From Climacteris rufus (taxonomy: Eukaryota > Chordata > Aves > Passeriformes > Climacteridae): a stretch of DNA of 64,000 nucleotides. The translations under genes were made by a program, and so were the position numbers. Shown here piece by piece: positions 35,920 through 50,300 of the stretch. Position 1 is the stretch's first letter; each line of letters starts with the position of its first letter. Below the pieces are notes generated by a model, which did no database searches, had not been told where the DNA came from, and saw only the letters and a list, made by a program, of their open reading frames with translations. Location of the stretch: contig VZRZ01003908.1 in assembly GCA_013398175.1 (NCBI GenBank), positions 58,540-122,539 on the forward strand, written 5' to 3'.

Positions 35920-35961
35920 AAAAAAAACAAAAAAAAAAAAAAAAAAAAAAAAAGAAAAAAA
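35920..35961. repeat. Poly-A run at the gap edge
   Basis: About 42 bases of A with single C and G interruptions directly after the N block. It may be a true A-rich stretch of the element or an artefact of gap closure. Confidence 0.85.
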
Positions 35962-37134
35962 GGCAAATTTGCAACAGTAAAAGGATATTTCTGCACCATT
36001 AGATTGCCTAATAGACTTTTAATATCTTTATTATGTCTTACTTGTAACAGTACAATAGGAATAAGAAGGTGCATAAGTAAGAGTTAATAGCATTGGTTTC
36101 CTATTAAAGTTCTTGTATTTTTTAATTTAGGATTATTGATCCTTCAGAACTTATTGATATCGAACATAACAGATTATGATCAAAGAGGAATTTTACTAGT
36201 CAACAATTTTTAAATTTTTTTTAAACATTTCAGGATTTCCTGTGAGATACCTGTTCAAAATAAATAACACAAAGAAGAAGTAAACACTGAAACTTTTAAG
36301 ACAAGACATACTTCTGAGACCCCTATATTCAGTGAATGAAACAAAAAAATCCTCCTAAGAGGATAATAGAAACCTGGAGTATTCCTGTCTTAATAATGTT
36401 TTTTAACCTTCCTAGTTCTGGACAGAAAATTATCTATTCCCCTCAAGGTTTTCTTGTCTCCCAACCATTAGTATAATTTTTATTTTAATTCTTCAGTATT
36501 GATTTTGATTTATTTCTAGTGAAACTAGAAATAAATTCTATTTTCATTTATAGGACTGATAACAACTGCTATTCATTTATCTTTTATTTAAGTGCATAGG
36601 TGGTTTTGTATGAACAATGTGAATGTTTAGTCACTGGAACCCCTGCTAAGTGGAGTGGCAGATTCCTCATCTCATCAAACAAAAATTTTATGAAATATTT
36701 ATGAAATGTATAAAATTATAAATTTATGAAAAAATTATGAAATATTAAAAGCCTGAACCAATTTGACTGTAGATGAAAACTAAAGGTCTGCAACTACAAG
36801 AGGTCATATCCTTATGACCCCATGATTCTTCTTTGCCTTCAACTTTATGAAAAGCTATCAAAGATTCTGTTGTTCCACACCATAATTCAAGGATTCAGCT
36901 CTTACAGTCCCATTCTTGTAGCCATCACTCAAGTTCAAATTTGGAGAAAAACTGCATTGGAAGTCTGCTTGTCTTCCCCATTGTTTTTCTAAATACTCAA
37001 GAAACAAAAGAAACTTAGCAAATTAACACTTACAAAAAGAAGACCCTAGAAGTAGTTAAAGAAGCTGAAGCCTCTATCTACATTCATACACAGAATTATA
37101 CACATTATACACACAATACACTAGTTTTACAGAA
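35962..37134. other. AT-rich sequence without a recognisable gene
   Basis: No open frame of note. Contains the perfect hairpin at 36508-36536 and repeated 'tttatgaaat' units at about 36687-36745. Confidence 0.65.
36508..36536. repeat. Perfect inverted repeat, 13-bp arms, 3-base loop
   Basis: ATTTATTTCTAGT (36508-36520), then GAA, then the exact reverse complement ACTAGAAATAAAT (36524-36536). It is the longest perfect short-loop hairpin I noticed in the window. No gene context is visible. Confidence 0.9.
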
Positions 37135-37705
37135 ACCCAGAATCATTAGGGTTGGAAGAGACCTCTGGAGATCACTGAGTCCAACCGCCCTGACAGGGCA
37201 GGGTCACCTAAAGCAGGTGATACAGGAACACATCCAGGTTGGGTTTGAATGTCCCCAGAGGGGAGGCTCCACCACTTCCCTGAGCAGCCTGGTCCAGAGC
37301 TCTGCCACCCTCAATGTAGAGGTCTTCCTCACGTTGAGGTTTAACTTCTTGTGCTTTAGTTTATGGCCATTGCTCCTCGTTCTGTCACTGGGCACCACTG
37401 AAAAGAGTCTGGCATCACCCTGTTGGCACGGCCTTAGAAATGTTTATATGCATTAGTGAGATCCCCTCTGAGTTCTCCAGACTAAACAGGCCCAAGTCCC
37501 ACAGTCTCTCCTTGTGAGAGAAATTCTTCGTCTTTGTGGCCTCCACTGGACCGTCTGCAGTAGCTCCTTGTTTTTCTTGTACTGAGGAGCCCAGAACCGG
37601 ACACAGCACTCCAGATGTGGCCTCACTAGGGCTGAGTAGAGGAGCAGGATCACCTCCCTTGGCCTGCTGGCCAGGCTCTTCCCAATGCACTCCAGGACAC
37701 CAGTA
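37135..37705 (-). mobile_element. CR1 LINE 3' portion, minus orientation, 5'-truncated
   Basis: The plus strand begins with the antisense CR1 3' end ('cagaatcattagggttggaa', 'gagacctctggagatcac') and runs through the untranslated tail into the C-terminal part of the reverse-transcriptase ORF. It stops at about 37705 after 'cactccaggacacca', so about 570 bp of a multi-kilobase element remain. This is the usual 5'-truncated CR1 insertion. It is the best preserved CR1 in the window and younger than the copy at 17 kb. No flanking duplication is expected for CR1 and none is seen. Confidence 0.92.
37453..37653 (-). pseudogene. Remnant of the CR1 reverse-transcriptase C-terminus
   Basis: The minus-strand frame contains SALVRPHLECCVRFWAPQYK followed by KNKELLQTVQ, the conserved C-terminal segment of the CR1 pol protein. 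That protein is the endonuclease/reverse transcriptase that copies CR1 RNA at the target site. Only about 60 residues are readable and the catalytic domains are absent because the copy is 5'-truncated. The frame is disturbed beyond 'RRDCGTWACLVWRTQRG', where the family normally continues. Non-functional. Confidence 0.85.
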
Positions 37706-40700
37706 TAGTTTCAAATGAAAAGCCTTCATATGGAAGCTATAAAAATTGTATGGTTGTGTCAGTGGAGTTTGTACAGCTTCCCCAGGCTTATACAATCATA
37801 AGAAAATGTATGTTTTCCTTTGGCTACTTCCTCAGGGATGGAGAAATCCTGCAGTAACACAGAGCTCATTGGTAGAGTTTCTATGCTCTCACTCATCCAG
37901 AGAGGACTGGCAGGAGTGTCCCAGTTTGCCAGAAGCTGGAAGAATTTCTAGAAAATCTCTTTAACATAAACCAAATAAATTTGGGGACTACTTCAGACAT
38001 CACTAGAAACTGGCTTCCAACCACCTCCTTATTCTTTAAATTTATACTAACAGCTTTCTAGCCAGACTGAAAAAGGGGCCCCTCAGCTATGAAACAGTTC
38101 TAGATTTTTATAAAACTTGTTAATTCAGAACAACAGTGATAAATTTGTGCTGAAAGACTACTAAAATAAGGGGTTTGAAAACAAGGTTCCCAAAAGAAAA
38201 ATAATGTAAATATTAACCAAGTAACAGGTATTTCAACTCCATAATACGGTAACTAGCACATGATTAAAGATCAATATGGGATACTTAGCATAATACTTAG
38301 CATAATAAAAATTAATAGAATACTCCCAAAATACTCTTACATATAAATCACATAGACAGTATTGAAATAATGATTATATTCCTGCTTAATTCACAATATC
38401 ACTAAAGATTAAGTATCATGTTTGAAATAATTAACTTATGAATTGAACCTGGATGTGAAAAGGTTTTTCTAACCTTTTATTCTGTTTCTCACGGACTGAA
38501 TATACAAAAAATAGACGATTTTATTTTTTTTTTAAAGCTGAGACTTGGTAAAAATACTTAGACATAAACACAAAATAGTCTTCCTGAAATCCATAAAAAC
38601 AAGAATGGAGCCATTAATAAGATCTGTGAGTTTTAAAATCCTCCAGTCCTGATGACAACATGGTCTTGAAGGTGTAATGTTTCAACATGGAATACTCCCA
38701 GCAGCCCGGAATCAGCATTCTGACTTGTGGGCAGATTTAGGAGTGAAAGAGCAACAGGAAACACATCCCAGGTGATTCCCTTTGCCACCAATCTAAGTTA
38801 CAGTAGTTTGAAGACATAAATGACAAGTCTACTTTACACAGTTCAAAGTGTTTCAAGGTCATTTCAGAGACAAAAGAATCAGTATCAACACATTTATGTC
38901 CAATTCCACGTTAAATTTGTTAGTTGATTTCCAAGTTGTAGTATTATCATCTCTGAGCAATGCCACCCTAAAATATGTGGGCGTGTTACTACAAACTAAT
39001 CTGGGTATTTCTTCATGTTATTGCATCATGTGTCTATTGTATATTATTTAACATTTCTTTTCATGCTTCCGTGTGTTTGATATTTCTAACATAACTGCTT
39101 TAAGAAATGCATGTTGAACAGTAAACCAACATTCTTGTTTAAAGAAATAATTAAAGAAAGTAAAATTTATAAAGTATTATGCTTGTGGTTTTTTCCTTTA
39201 AATTAAAAAATTGCTAAAATTAACTCTATCATTAAAAAGTCTATTGGTTTGAATTTAAAATATTATAAACAACAATGTTACTTGGATTATAATAAATAAA
39301 TTATCTTAGCCTGAAAATCTTACAGTTTCATTTAACTTAATCACTTATGGTTATTATTTATCAAAGTTATACTCAATGGAATATACATAATAGTAATTGG
39401 TGACACTTGATGAGTTTGTGTTTTGCTATCTGTTCATGTGTGCTACAGAAATCAAGATCAACCTTCACCCTCCAGATATCTCATCTGCTTTCATTTAGAT
39501 TATGTATCCTGCCCCCTCAAAATTTAATTCACTCTATATGCATAGTCGACTGAAAGATCAGTTTCAGTTGACTTCTAAGCCTTGATGAGAAGAAATATAA
39601 TTTTTAAGCACACACACATTGAAACAAATATGTTATAATTGCAACAGATTCCTCTGAGAAGCTTTTCCTAATATACTGTTCCAGATGGCATGTTCCTAAT
39701 AAGCTTAAAAGCTTTATGGATAAAACCCTGGACATTAGAACTGATAAATAAATTTCTTTAAAACAAAGAAGAAAAAATTTAAAGTTGCAGAGGTCACTCA
39801 GTACTCTAAACCCTGAGGTTTTAATCCCTCTAAAGCATACAGATAAGAAGACCATCTGCCAACTAATTCAATTTAGAGATGGCTGTGGAAAACTAGTTCC
39901 TTGCTAGAGGCAGAAAAAATGAACCAACTTGCTTGAACAAATAAAATTTATTCTGTAAAATAAAACAAACACCCTGTATGTTAGTGTTTGAAAAGAGTAA
40001 GGAATGCAGAAAGTAAAAATATCACTTTTCTGTTTCAAAAACAAAAAATTAGTTTAATATATAAGATGAAAACAAGATAATAAAGGTTTAAGATGAACAG
40101 TAATCTGAAGAGCAGATACTTAAGGAGAAAATACATTTACACTTCAAAATTTTTACCAGTAAATATACCAAGACCTACCTACAAAAAGAAAAAGGGGTCA
40201 GGGGGTAAGTGCTGGGGGAGGTTTTTCTACCAATCAGTCATGTATGTTTCTTCTATAATATTTTGTCAGTCTCAGTCACATCTTTGAAGATAATCAGTAA
40301 AGATGCGTCTAGGTAATTTGTCATAAAGACAATATAAAGATGTTTATTAAAGCAAAATCAGTAGAAATCAAAACCCTCTGAATGTAGTCAACAAACACAA
40401 ATTGTCAACTGGGCTGTCAATCCAAGCGAATGCTACAGAAGGTCAGCTTGAGCAATCCCAATGCATTGCTGCCTCATACATTGATGGTGCAGAATAAGAA
40501 TAAGGAATACACTTTGAAAGTTTTTTTGGGAACTTAAGATGAAAATAAATGAAAGCAGCGTGGTGGAAAAGAGCAAAATTTAAATTGTTTTAATGAAATT
40601 GGGCTGTCTCCAAAGCCAGCATGAAACTGTAGTGATTGCAAACTTCGACAGTGAATAAATCTTAAAGATCCTCAGAGCCATCTTTCCATGTATGATTACA

Positions 40701-40819
40701 ACCCCAAATTTCTGGCAGAATTCTGCATGGAAAATAATGTGAAAAAAAGACAGTTTACACCGCTAATAGGGTTTTGAAGGGATTAGAAGCCCCATACCTA
40801 CTTGATAAGACATTTGTTC
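37706..40819. other. AT-rich sequence without a recognisable gene
   Basis: No frame above 85 codons and no domain. A 13-bp unit 'atacttagcataa' is repeated in tandem at about 38281-38307. Nothing else is identified. Confidence 0.65.
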
Positions 40820-41377
40820 TGCCGCGGGTAGAAAGCGTGAGTAACTCGGAACCTTTAACAGCAGTCTCATGTCCTGAGGAAAGTAACTTCAGCTTCACCC
40901 AGTCTCTGAACAGAGTCGAGCTGAGCATCAGAGCTCCCGCAGAGTTTAGACTTAGTTCATGCACAGCAGTTTAATTTAAGCAGGGAAGTAAAGAGACGAG
41001 AAAGAGTTCTTTTCTGCATATTGCCAGCAAGGTTTTATTACTGGAGCATAGGGGAGCCAAAATGGAGGTCAGGGGCATCTGTTATAGGACGGAGGCGAGG
41101 GAAGGGCAGTCAGGAGAGAGCCAATCACTGAGGAGGATCACAATGACTGACAGGGGTGCCAGCCAGCGAGTCAGCTGTCCGCACCGGCACGGGAACCGGT
41201 GAGCTGTCCTTTTGGGCGGGGACAGCCCCTGCCACCATGGCCGGGGAGCCCCTGTGACGACCCTGGGCTGTGCCATCCCTGGCTGTATCGTGTGGGGGGA
41301 GGAAGGGCCCGGCCGCCATGGCTCCGGCACAGCGGGGCCGGGCCGGGTCGTCAGCCACGCCCAGAGGCACTGCAATA
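40820..41377 (-). mobile_element. ERVK-like solo LTR (558 bp), minus orientation, with 6-bp target duplication
   Basis: On the plus strand the element starts TGCCGCGGGTAG and ends ...CACTGCAATA. Its own 5' end is therefore TATTGCAGTGCC, a one-base decay of the TGTTGCGGTGCC found in the sister copy at 58018. Exact 6-bp repeats TTGTTC flank it (40814-40819 and 41378-41383). Minus-strand AATAAA is at plus-strand 41034-41039. The U3 is strongly GC- and CpG-rich, in contrast with the surrounding AT-rich DNA. No internal region is attached, so it is a solo LTR. Several 60-100-codon frames over it are products of GC-rich composition. Confidence 0.92.
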
Positions 41378-41383
41378 TTGTTC

Positions 41384-44300
41384 ATTTCATCCAATAACAT
41401 AATTGTGAGATTTATCTCCAATAAGAACTATCCTTTCAGACACCTATTATCCCTGAATATATCTATTCCACAAATTTCCCTAGAAGGTCCACAGAAACAT
41501 CACTAAAACGTGCGAATAAATTGGCTTGTTGCATAAATAAAGCAGGCTGTATTGGATCCATACTGGGAAAACCCTCAACCTCCAGAAATACAGTCTCAGA
41601 AATCTCTAGCTTTACTCTGGGTCATGCTTAAATCACATTTTAGTCCATTAGCACTTTACAATTAAGACTTAAAGATTTTAATTTGTATTTACCATCTTTC
41701 ATTCGATTATGATTCTTTCCTTCATTATATGGTGATTAAAAAACACATCCCACTAATTTTATAATCCAGATTAACATGTATGCCCACAAATGATGACTAC
41801 AGCAATTTCACAGATTTAATGAAGGCAGAGAAGGGATTTGAAGTGTTTAAGCCTTAAAAAAATGGCATAATAATTCCAAACATTTAACTATTTGCAAATT
41901 TCTCTGTCCTTATCCACAAAAAATAATATTTTTAAATTGTAATTAGCCAGTCTCAGACCATAAACAAATCTAATGCACAAAATGCTGTGAAAGCCAGCCT
42001 ATCTGCTAAAATAAAATGAATGGATAGGGAATTGAACACTTAGGAATTAAAAATGCTATTTACCTTTTTCTACAACAATAATTCAGATTAAGCTTACTGA
42101 TGACTATGGTTATTTATCTGGAGAGTAAATAAGAAAAGAAATAGTAAAAGTATTTTACCAGCTCAACTTGCTTATAAATAAACTCAAACAGTCCAGAATT
42201 CTGTAAAAATTCTCCACTTGCACAGTTGGGGTGCAATTCTACCAAATGAAGTTCCAAGGCTATTTTCAGACAAGTGTTTTCACTTTAGATGAAACTGAAG
42301 AAAGAAGAAATTGCATGGCACAATATGAATTAAAAGGAAAATGATGGGGAAACAGGGTAGATGGCAAATTAGGATACAAAGCACAAGGGAAAAATACATA
42401 GGCCAAAGGGTTCCCCTTGGTTTCTCACAACACCACAGGGAAAAGGATATAGTTTTGGAATTCACCTGTAGCTCAGGAGTACAGTACCTATGCCAGAGAC
42501 AATTTTTAGTATTTTCTACCTGTTAATATTTGTTCTTATACCAAAACTCTAAACATAAGAAAAGTTTGATAAAAATTAGATTACTGATTCTCAATCTCTG
42601 TCTCAAATGAAAAACTGTAAAACGTCCCTTTCACTTTAGTAAGGCCAGAAATTATCTCTCTGTAACTAGTTTCACTAACAATAGAAATAAATCTAAGCAT
42701 GGTGTTGAGGATGAGCACATTGGAAAACAAAATGAAAATAAGTATTTTTTCTTATATAGCCTCATCATAAACACCACTTTTGATGCCACCAGCACCATGT
42801 TTGATTTTTCAAGGTTACAGAATCATAACTGAGATACAAAGATGGATGGGAAAAAACTATGAAACAATGCAATACTTTAACCTTTCCATTTGGTAACCCT
42901 GAGTGCAGGTTGCATTGTAATTATTTTTCATTACAAATGTGAAAGATCTCAGAGGCTGTGAAAGCATTCTACATATTTGTCTCTCAATGACCTCATTTAA
43001 ACAAAATGTGCAAGCCACTAACTGTTTGTACTTACTGAATTCACAGTGTACAGAAGCAGAGTCAGCATGGAATAGTTGACATGCACAACCAAATTTACCT
43101 CCCTGGAACATATTATTGTACATGCAGCAAAACACATTACAGCAAACTGTTTCACAATGCCTATCCTGTGCTCACACACAGCACAGCAAAAGAAAGAGAA
43201 AGGCTAAGGTTTTAAACAGAAAAAACCCAATGAAAATATTATTATATTTGACTGTTTTAACTTTCCATTCACTGGTATGTACTGCTAGAAGAGCAATAGA
43301 TTGGAGGATTTTCAAACCTTCCCCTGTACAAATAAGTAAATAGTAATTCTGTTTGAGGTTTATAACCAGAGCAAACCAACACAGCCCTATGGACAGCAGT
43401 GAAAACCACTGTGAAGCATAAAAGTTCTGTCCATTTACCATTTCTGTTTAACCTTCATCAGCATGAAATGCAAATGTTGTAGAGCTTGTTTTGCTTACCC
43501 CTTTTCACACCAATTTTCAGAATAAAAAACTTTTAAAATTGCAAGGATTGTGCAACTCAGGGGTTGGGAGGGGAAATACTGGAATCAGATTTCAGAGAGC
43601 TTGCAATCTACTTGATTACCCCTTACACAATTTAAGATTGTCTTTTTGGTGTTTGAGCTACTGATTGTTTCTGTTTATCAAGATCATTTACTTTTTTCTT
43701 GAAGAAAATTATTTTATTAAACCAAAACTATGATAATGTGAGAAATCAAAAAAAGTCCACTCCAATTCAGACTATTGCTCTATAATGCGCTAACTTTCAC
43801 GGGACATTGCAGAATGTTGTTTGAATTGAAAGTCCACAAAATATTTCTCCAGCAGTAAAAACATTTAAAGTGATCTGGGTTGCAGAAATGGCAGGAAGCA
43901 TCCAACCAGTGTTAAACAATAGGAAGGACTTACTGTTCAGGCAGGCAATTTTCTCTGCATGAATATAATGTGATTACAATGGGAGCTGCTGCAGGCTAAT
44001 GAGCTCCTATTCACTGCTTTTATGGCATGAAACTCAGGAAAGTGTTCAGCACTTCCCCCTGCACTTTCAAGCAGATGGTACTGTGGTGAGACAGTGCCCT
44101 TCCACAATACACTGCATAATCTGTGTGCTGCAGCAGCACAAACAGCACAGAGGTCTCTTCTGTATGTTGATGACATTTAAGATAAACTAACAGAAACTCC
44201 AACAAGGCAAATCGGTTTTGCTCAAGTTATTTAATTAATAGGATTTGAAATATATATTATCAGGCCCAGCAGATACTTATAACAGTCACAGTTCCTTCTG

Positions 44301-47300
44301 CAAACAAAAATCTTTTGGTGCTCTTTGTTGGTTTTGTTGTTGTTGGGAGCTTTCTCTCATAAAGGTCATCAGCAAAAATCAAACATGGTTGGTCAAAGAT
44401 AGTCCTTTTATCTAAGATTATTGTCTTCAGCAATTCTTATTAAAGAAAAAAAATAACAGATTCTTTTACTAAAGAAAGGAAGGTACTTAAAGATTTTTGA
44501 TGCCATTGAATTGAATTCATTATAGGAAAGGACTCTCACATTTACTTTTCAGTATATCATCCATTATTTATAGTGGCAGGCATTGAGTTTTGCAGTTAGG
44601 ACAAAATATCCTTAAATACTGGTAGCATAATATTGTCATAGCTTTCAAATTCAGAAATTAAATTTGGTTTGACTATGGGACTTGAGATAATTTGTTTTTA
44701 AAATATTTTTCTCCAACCACATCTAAACAATCTAAATATTTAAGAGATCTAGGCAAGTGTTTTGTGATACAAACCAAGACAGACAAAATCAACCAGCTAA
44801 AATTATTTTGAAGAGAACTATAAGACAGCAGTATTTGTCCCTCACCACTGAATTACTCACTGGAAAAGTACACCCCAGTGCCCCATCATTATTCAAGGCC
44901 AACCATTGAAAAAAGAATCCATTTTCTCAAGTGATTGTGAAGTAAACATGAGGTTCAAACAAAAACTTTGAATTTGATTTTAGGAACTGACTGACAAGTC
45001 ATTTAAAGCACAGGGTCATGTGAATTATATTACTGTACTGAAATCATCAGAATCCTTCTATTTTAGGAAGGTGTACAAACTGGCACAGGGTAGGTATGTC
45101 ACCCTCTTTGTGCTGGTACTCCTCCTCTTGGACTCTTCAGATCAGGACTTTACTGTTTCTGAGGCCTGGATATTGTGACATTCAAGCTCAGGGACTGAAA
45201 AGCCCAGATTACCAGTGGAAGGTCCACATACAGAATAGCACAAGGCAGTCTTTTTGCCAAATGAAAAAGATTTTCATGGTTTGCTTTGTTTTCCTCTGAC
45301 TGCTGCTCTTTCTTGAATTAAATTTTCTTTGCCAGTTCCAGCAAAATAAAAGCAGTCTTGTCCATATTTCTTCTTTGACTGCAGAACTGAACATCAGTGT
45401 CTACCTGTTTTTCAGTGAGAATCTTATTTAATATTGAAGAACTATATTTTCTTCTATCTCTCAAGTCAACATTCAAGCTCACTAGAGATGCATTTATTTT
45501 TTTCTGTATGGAGCTCTTACTCAGTTTTTATTACAAATGCTGTGGGTGATCATCAAACACTATTTGAAGCTGTGTGCAGGGAAATTACACAGGAGCAGAG
45601 CAGGTGTTCAGACTGGCTCAGCAGCCACAGAAAACAAACCACCTCCTTATCTGTCAGACTTATTGAGACTGCTGGTCTCCCAAGATGTATTGTTATAGTA
45701 GAAAAACGAAAGGAAGATCAGTACATCGTGATTTTGTCCTTCAGTATATGGCTTTTAAGGAGAGATCCATTTGTTCTTTAAAAAATTACAGACATTTTTG
45801 GTTTAATTAACAGTATTATATGCAACTTGTTGCTGTGGAAATGCATATAAAAATAAGGTACCTCCTCATTATGTTCTCATTCAGAAAATGATTTGTATGT
45901 AGACACCTTGCTTGCTTAAAGCACTCTACATTGCACTTAATGTAATTACTGTTCAGATATTAAAGCAAAAATCAGATAAATTTACAATCAACAGATTGTA
46001 AGAACTTGTCTGTTACATAGTACATAAGGTAGGCAACCATGGCTTTGATCAATAAGAGATTTGAGTACCCTGCCCTCTCAAAACCCAGTGAAAAAAAATG
46101 ATAAATATCTGCCTATCCCATCAATTAAATTTTCACATGCACCCTGCAGTTATGTCCAGGACCCAAAGTAAAGCTAGAAACTTTGTAAATGAGAATATTT
46201 TTTACCCTATTTCTGCCATTAAGTCTCTATCTTTCCTCAGTGAGCAAAATTAACACCAATTTCTCTAATTTGTCGTTTCTTCATGATCTAAAAGGATCTT
46301 GGAGATTAAATACAAAATTTGCTTTCCAAAATAGGTGTTTATGAAATTGAGGAGACAGGATGGAAGAGCAAAATGACTACTGCTTTTACGACTAAGGGCA
46401 ATGTAATCTCTAAGAATATTTTGCCGATGCATAGATTGACAATTGCATGTTCACACACGTTTGCAACTATTAAGCCAGAGCTTCATTTTCTGTTAACATA
46501 CCTTTATGAGTCCTTGGCAATACTTCTAGCCTGTCTTAAACATTTTTATTTCCATTCCATGATTCTTACATAGTGGAGAACAGTATTTAGTCCATCCAAC
46601 TCATAGGAACAGTGAAAAAGCTCATTAGAAAATGTACTGATGCACCATTTTCTTGCTCTTCAAAATTTTAAAAGATAGAAACATTACAATGATGGCTCCT
46701 TATTCTCAGTGCTATGGTTTTAGTGCTGTTTTTCTAGAGGAAATCTCAATAATTTATCAAAATTTACAGTATTGATGTTGTGGGTGAAGCCACTGCAGTT
46801 TGTAAACATCTGCAGAGTTGTGGGATTTTCTGTATCCTTCAGGCTAAATTAATTTTGGTTCTCAGCAGAGAACTCTGTGGTAGGAATCATACCTGGTTCT
46901 CATGATTTCTACATTGACTTCAGAAAAACTCCTGGCTGTTTTGACTGAAGTAGGGATTGATGTGGTATTAATCTAAACAACTGATAAGAATGCAGTAATT
47001 TATTGAGCTGGTTCAATCCTCCTGTGATTGTTTGGAGAATTGTGTTAAACCTAGGAAATAAGGCACTATATTTTAAATTTTGCAGTATGGCAGCTCTGGA
47101 GCACAGGCAAGCCTTCATACAAGCGCCTCCAGGGGTTCATTCATGTTAAAGGAATAGTTAGGTATGAGAGATGATGTCCTCTTTCAGCATCAGGCAGGAC
47201 TGTTGCTTAGAAACAAAGACTGTCCTTTTATTTGTATTCTTCAGAGGAGATGCAGCATTGCCCTTAGCCTCACTCCTATGCTAATGCAGCTCTAGAGTTG

Positions 47301-50300
47301 CTCTGTGTGGCACAATCTGTTCCTTTAAATGAAAAAGGAAGAATTAATGAAAACTTGGGGTGTATCTCTTTAATTGTTCCTATTAATTCATTGTCATAAT
47401 AAGAGTCTGAAATTTTGAGGATACAGATATGTATTGTGAAGAACTTGCTATATTGAATAGCTCTTTTTATGTAAACTGAGACCAAGAAATTATTTGGATG
47501 GAACTTTTAATACATTCCCCTCTTAAAAACAAATTCTTTATTTTCTGATAAACAAATGCATAGGCAAAGTAACCACTTCTGCTTTGAGATTCCAGATTAT
47601 ATTGCTTCTGGGGGAAAAAAAATCCCTCTCCTAACAAAATAAAATGTCTAAATAACTTGCTTTCCTGTTTAAATTATTTGTGCAAAAATAAAAGGTACTT
47701 TAGTGAGAGAATCCACTTTGTTGTATAGTTAGAGGAATACACACAAAAATTAATTGAATAGCAAAAGCATACTCATGGCACTGCTCTCTTTATTTTAGAT
47801 GGGCCTTGATTTCATTCTTCTGTTTTAAAGACGTGTACAAAAATAATTATATATAATAAAACATCTCTTAACACAATTTTCCAGAATAGATTGTAAAAAG
47901 CAGCAAATATTCAACTGTTATTCAGCCTCAGTCTTACATTTATTTCACAATAAACATCCATTTCACTGGTAATGTGTCTGTGTTTTTCTTTGAATTTACA
48001 AGGTTTTACAAACCAGTTTTTTGTTGTTGCTGTTATAATTTGTAATGTAATTCTTGCCTGTTATGCACTATCATATCAATCACATAACACTGCAAAAAAA
48101 AAAAGTGTTTTATCATGTTCAAATATTTATGGATTGAAAATCAAATGTGCTCTAAGTTTAGAATACATACATATATATGTACACGGAAATGATGCTTACA
48201 TAAAACACATGTATAAGACCTTTGTGCCATGATATTTAAATTACTCTTTGCTTTAAAAAAATTAGGATGAAGTTGTGTTGTGGTGAAGTCGTGCATGTGG
48301 TGTTTTTAGTTCCTGCTCAATATCACAAACATGATGGCTGATTTCTACAAATGTGCAGATATATATGCACTATTGGCAGCTTAACCAGAAAACAGGATTG
48401 AAGCCATGATAGGATGCGAAATTCATTATATATAAGGTGTTAAAGTGAATTTTGTGCTTCCAACCTACGTGGGTTTACCGTATTACTCTTTCTTGAACAC
48501 TGCAAATCACAAACCACATCTGGTAATCGTCTAAAATAATGGCAGCTAGTATACACCTCGATTAGTTAGTGACTGTACTAAAAGCAAACGTTATCAGTGA
48601 TCACAAGACCATGTCTGTATAGTTTTCTCATAAATCAATGGCAGTACTTTTCCAGAGCTGTGATTATAAGTACAGAAAGAACAGCTCATCAAAAGTTAAA
48701 AAACACTACACTGTCTAGAATAGGTTTACTATAATGGTACACTAAACATGGTTTCTTGTGTGAAGAAAATGTTGGCAGAAAAACCCTCAGAATTTTAAGA
48801 TAATATAAAAAATATATTAAGAGAATATAAAGCTGCACTTCCATATCATTCAATATATTACCAATGACTCTGTGATGCTAAGGTTGCAAATGCCAAAAGT
48901 TCATGGATGTTTTCCAGTTCTCTATCTCACCTCAGATGTTATATTTTGACTTCTTTTTGTTCCAAATACTTTTTTTACTGTATGACATAAACAATTTTGA
49001 CATAAAAATTTTTGAACACTTTAAATAGTAATGTTGTTCTCACATAAGTTACTACATTTCTGTAATCTAAAATAAACTTTAGTAAAAGTATTTCTTGCTT
49101 TAAAGCTTCCCATAATTATTTCTATGGCAGTAAAAAACAACAAATATAATTTTTACTCATCAAGATCAGCCTTTCAAAATCTTATTTATTTTTTTTGAAG
49201 TGCTTTTTCAGCAAACTGTGTTTCAATAATGTTGACATTTCTTTGAGATCTAGGAAAAATGCCCCATAAAGACCTTCTTTGTGATTAAAAATTTATTTAT
49301 ATTTCTGAAAAAAATTCTAAATTGCTTGTCTCAGATTGCACTTATACCACTCTTAATAACATTAATAGTAACCAAGTCTCTAAACCGCTACTTTACCTAT
49401 TCTGATGTCATCAATTGTTGTGCTGTCAACTAAGGAGTCTTTAAATTGGTGTTACTTTGATATATGCCAGAATGGCAAAAACTGATATAACTGAAGGACA
49501 CCAATATCATTTTAAAAAAGGAAGTGTTGCTGAGGTGTTCTCCTGAGATTCCTGTCAGAACCGACTGTTGCAGAACAAACTCAACTGGTATCTGTGTCAT
49601 AGATCATGATGCTTATCCTCAATGTAGCCCAAAGTGTGTATACATTCACTATTGTAAAAGTGACATTTACTTACCTGCATTATACTAGATGAAGAAAGTA
49701 TTTTGAGTTTTCTTATTACAGAAATTACTACAACATTATAGTGTTCTTATTTCAGGAATGGCTGAAGAATAATCTGATGTGAGTTTTGTGGAGAAATTCA
49801 GAAATTCAGTAGGAGAAATTCAGATAAAATTCCAGGAAGTAACACATTCAGATTCACTTTCCCATCACCTGGATTGTTACCTCAAGTGTTACCTGCAGCT
49901 TTACTCTTAGAGTTGTCATATTACATCCTGAGGAAAATAATGAAAGCCAAATATATCTCCCTTTCCAAAGACAATCTTTTTATGAATGAAAAATTAATAA
50001 TCTTTTTGCAACATTCTCACTGGCATCCAGTTTGACTCCACCTACAGAATTATGCTATTCATTATTCTGTCCCAGTGATTCTCTAGAAATGGAGTACATG
50101 AAGTCCGATAAACAAGTAAATATAGTCCACTTTTTCAGTCTTCAAAAGGGAGGAAATAATATAGTTTAGAGTTCATTAAGGCAGTGTCTGCGACTCAGTG
50201 AAGAGAATTTATTTGTAGGATGTTACTCCTTGCACTTTATTTGTGCATAAGCAGCCATATGTATTATCACTTGTAGATAGAGAGTTCGCATTCAAGTTTA

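Noticed and set aside
35567..36087. Open frames of 80-135 codons across the gap
   Set aside because: They depend on the N block, which has no sequence.
37453..37653. A host gene exon encoding SALVRPHLECC...
   Set aside because: This is the well-known C-terminal segment of CR1 reverse transcriptase and sits inside a CR1 copy.
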